The notes beneath the pieces are model-generated. The model worked only from the letters and a program-made list of their open reading frames with translations. It made no database searches and was not told the DNA's origin. From positions 558,001 to 622,000 of the forward strand of contig NZ_BMZQ01000002.1 of NCBI RefSeq assembly GCF_014652875.1: DNA of 64,000 bases, in the 5' to 3' direction. Positions 63,781 to 64,000 of this stretch are shown here, one piece after another (position 1 is the first letter of the stretch; each line of letters starts with the position of its first letter). Source of the DNA: Tianweitania populi. GTDB taxonomy: Bacteria; Pseudomonadota; Alphaproteobacteria; Rhizobiales; Rhizobiaceae. The translations under genes were made by a program, and so were the position numbers.

Positions 63781-64000
63781 ATGTCCAAGAACGAACAAGC
63801 CGCAGCATCGCGCGGCACGATGAAGGCCGCTGTCGTGACCGGCGCCGGCCAGATGCAGGTGGATCAGGTCGCCATCCCCGAGCCGAAGGTCGGCGAGATC
63901 CTCATCCGGCTGGAGGGTACAGGCGTCTGCGCATCCAATCTCGGCCCTTGGAGCGGTCCGGACTGGATGCAGTTTCCGACCGAACCCGGCGGTCTCGGCC
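63781..64000 (+). CDS. MDR-family (zinc alcohol dehydrogenase-like) oxidoreductase, N-terminal fragment
   Basis: The first 73 residues of a medium-chain dehydrogenase/reductase, cut by the right edge. After a 13-residue leader it reads MKAAVVTGAGQMQVDQVAIPEP and LEGTGVCASNLGPWSGPDW, which is the GroES-like domain with its zinc-site cysteine. It begins 5 bp after the UDP-glucose dehydrogenase gene, so it is probably in the same transcript. Substrate unknown. Confidence 0.85.
   Translation, partial: MSKNEQAAASRGTMKAAVVTGAGQMQVDQVAIPEPKVGEILIRLEGTGVCASNLGPWSGPDWMQFPTEPGGLG

Overview
The window is 64 kb of high-GC (roughly 60-63% by eye) bacterial chromosome with tightly packed, mostly collinear operons. 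Several features point to an alphaproteobacterium of the order Hyphomicrobiales (rhizobial relatives). These are a sarcosine oxidase soxBDA set, a soluble NAD-dependent molybdenum formate dehydrogenase (fds), an iron-sulfur bacterial (6-4) photolyase of the Agrobacterium PhrB type, an Mrp protein with the rhizobial loss of CxxC, a NodF/NodE-like acyl carrier/ketosynthase pair, and short CCCCCACCC...CCCTCAAGGGGGAGG intergenic repeats. The genus cannot be fixed from the sequence alone. No rRNA, tRNA, CRISPR array, phage or insertion sequence was seen.

Layout. 1-3686: tetrameric sarcosine oxidase (soxB, soxD, and soxA running off the left edge). 3772-9038: an ABC exporter, a DUF924 protein, and an acyl-CoA ligase carrying an unusual ~313-residue Ala/Pro/Lys-rich N-terminal extension. 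9039-9400: three copies of a dispersed GC-rich repeat. 9401-16780: a DUF4174 protein, a HAD phosphatase with glucose-6-phosphate isomerase, an orphan MocR-type regulator, an aldose epimerase-like protein and a photolyase. 16771-25589: an eight-gene sugar-uptake and catabolism operon (CUT2 binding protein, ATPase, two permeases, LacI regulator, Gfo/Idh dehydrogenase, SIS protein, PfkB kinase) with a perfect LacI-type operator palindrome at 25638-25651. 25728-26501: an exonuclease III family gene. 26515-34226: the formate dehydrogenase operon fdsG-fdsB-[two extra small genes]-fdsA-fdhD-fdsD behind a LysR regulator.

34279-43519: a VOC protein, an FMN reductase, mrp, exbB-exbD-tonB, a lipoprotein esterase, a ferredoxin-NADP reductase and NAD salvage genes (pncA, pncB). 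43529-50188: a VapBC toxin-antitoxin pair with an inverted-repeat operator, a GST, the NodFE-like pair, small secreted and membrane proteins, and a P-loop kinase. 50339-54338: a large periplasmic esterase-like phytase, a TetR regulator, a Tat-exported superoxide dismutase and a Pmp3 peptide. 54373-64000: a glycan cluster with UDP-glucose dehydrogenase and UDP-xylose synthase at opposite ends of four glycosyltransferases and two SDR epimerases, plus the start of an MDR dehydrogenase.

Working together: sarcosine oxidation releases C1 units, and formate dehydrogenase can drain C1 to CO2 with NADH, although the two loci are about 24 kb apart. Ugd plus Uxs would make UDP-xylose for the glycosyltransferases. 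The most unusual structure found is a small unrecognised gene inserted in the fds operon. It is bounded by an exact 21-bp direct repeat that recreates the fdsB stop and the next gene's start at both ends, and its GC content is visibly lower than its neighbours.
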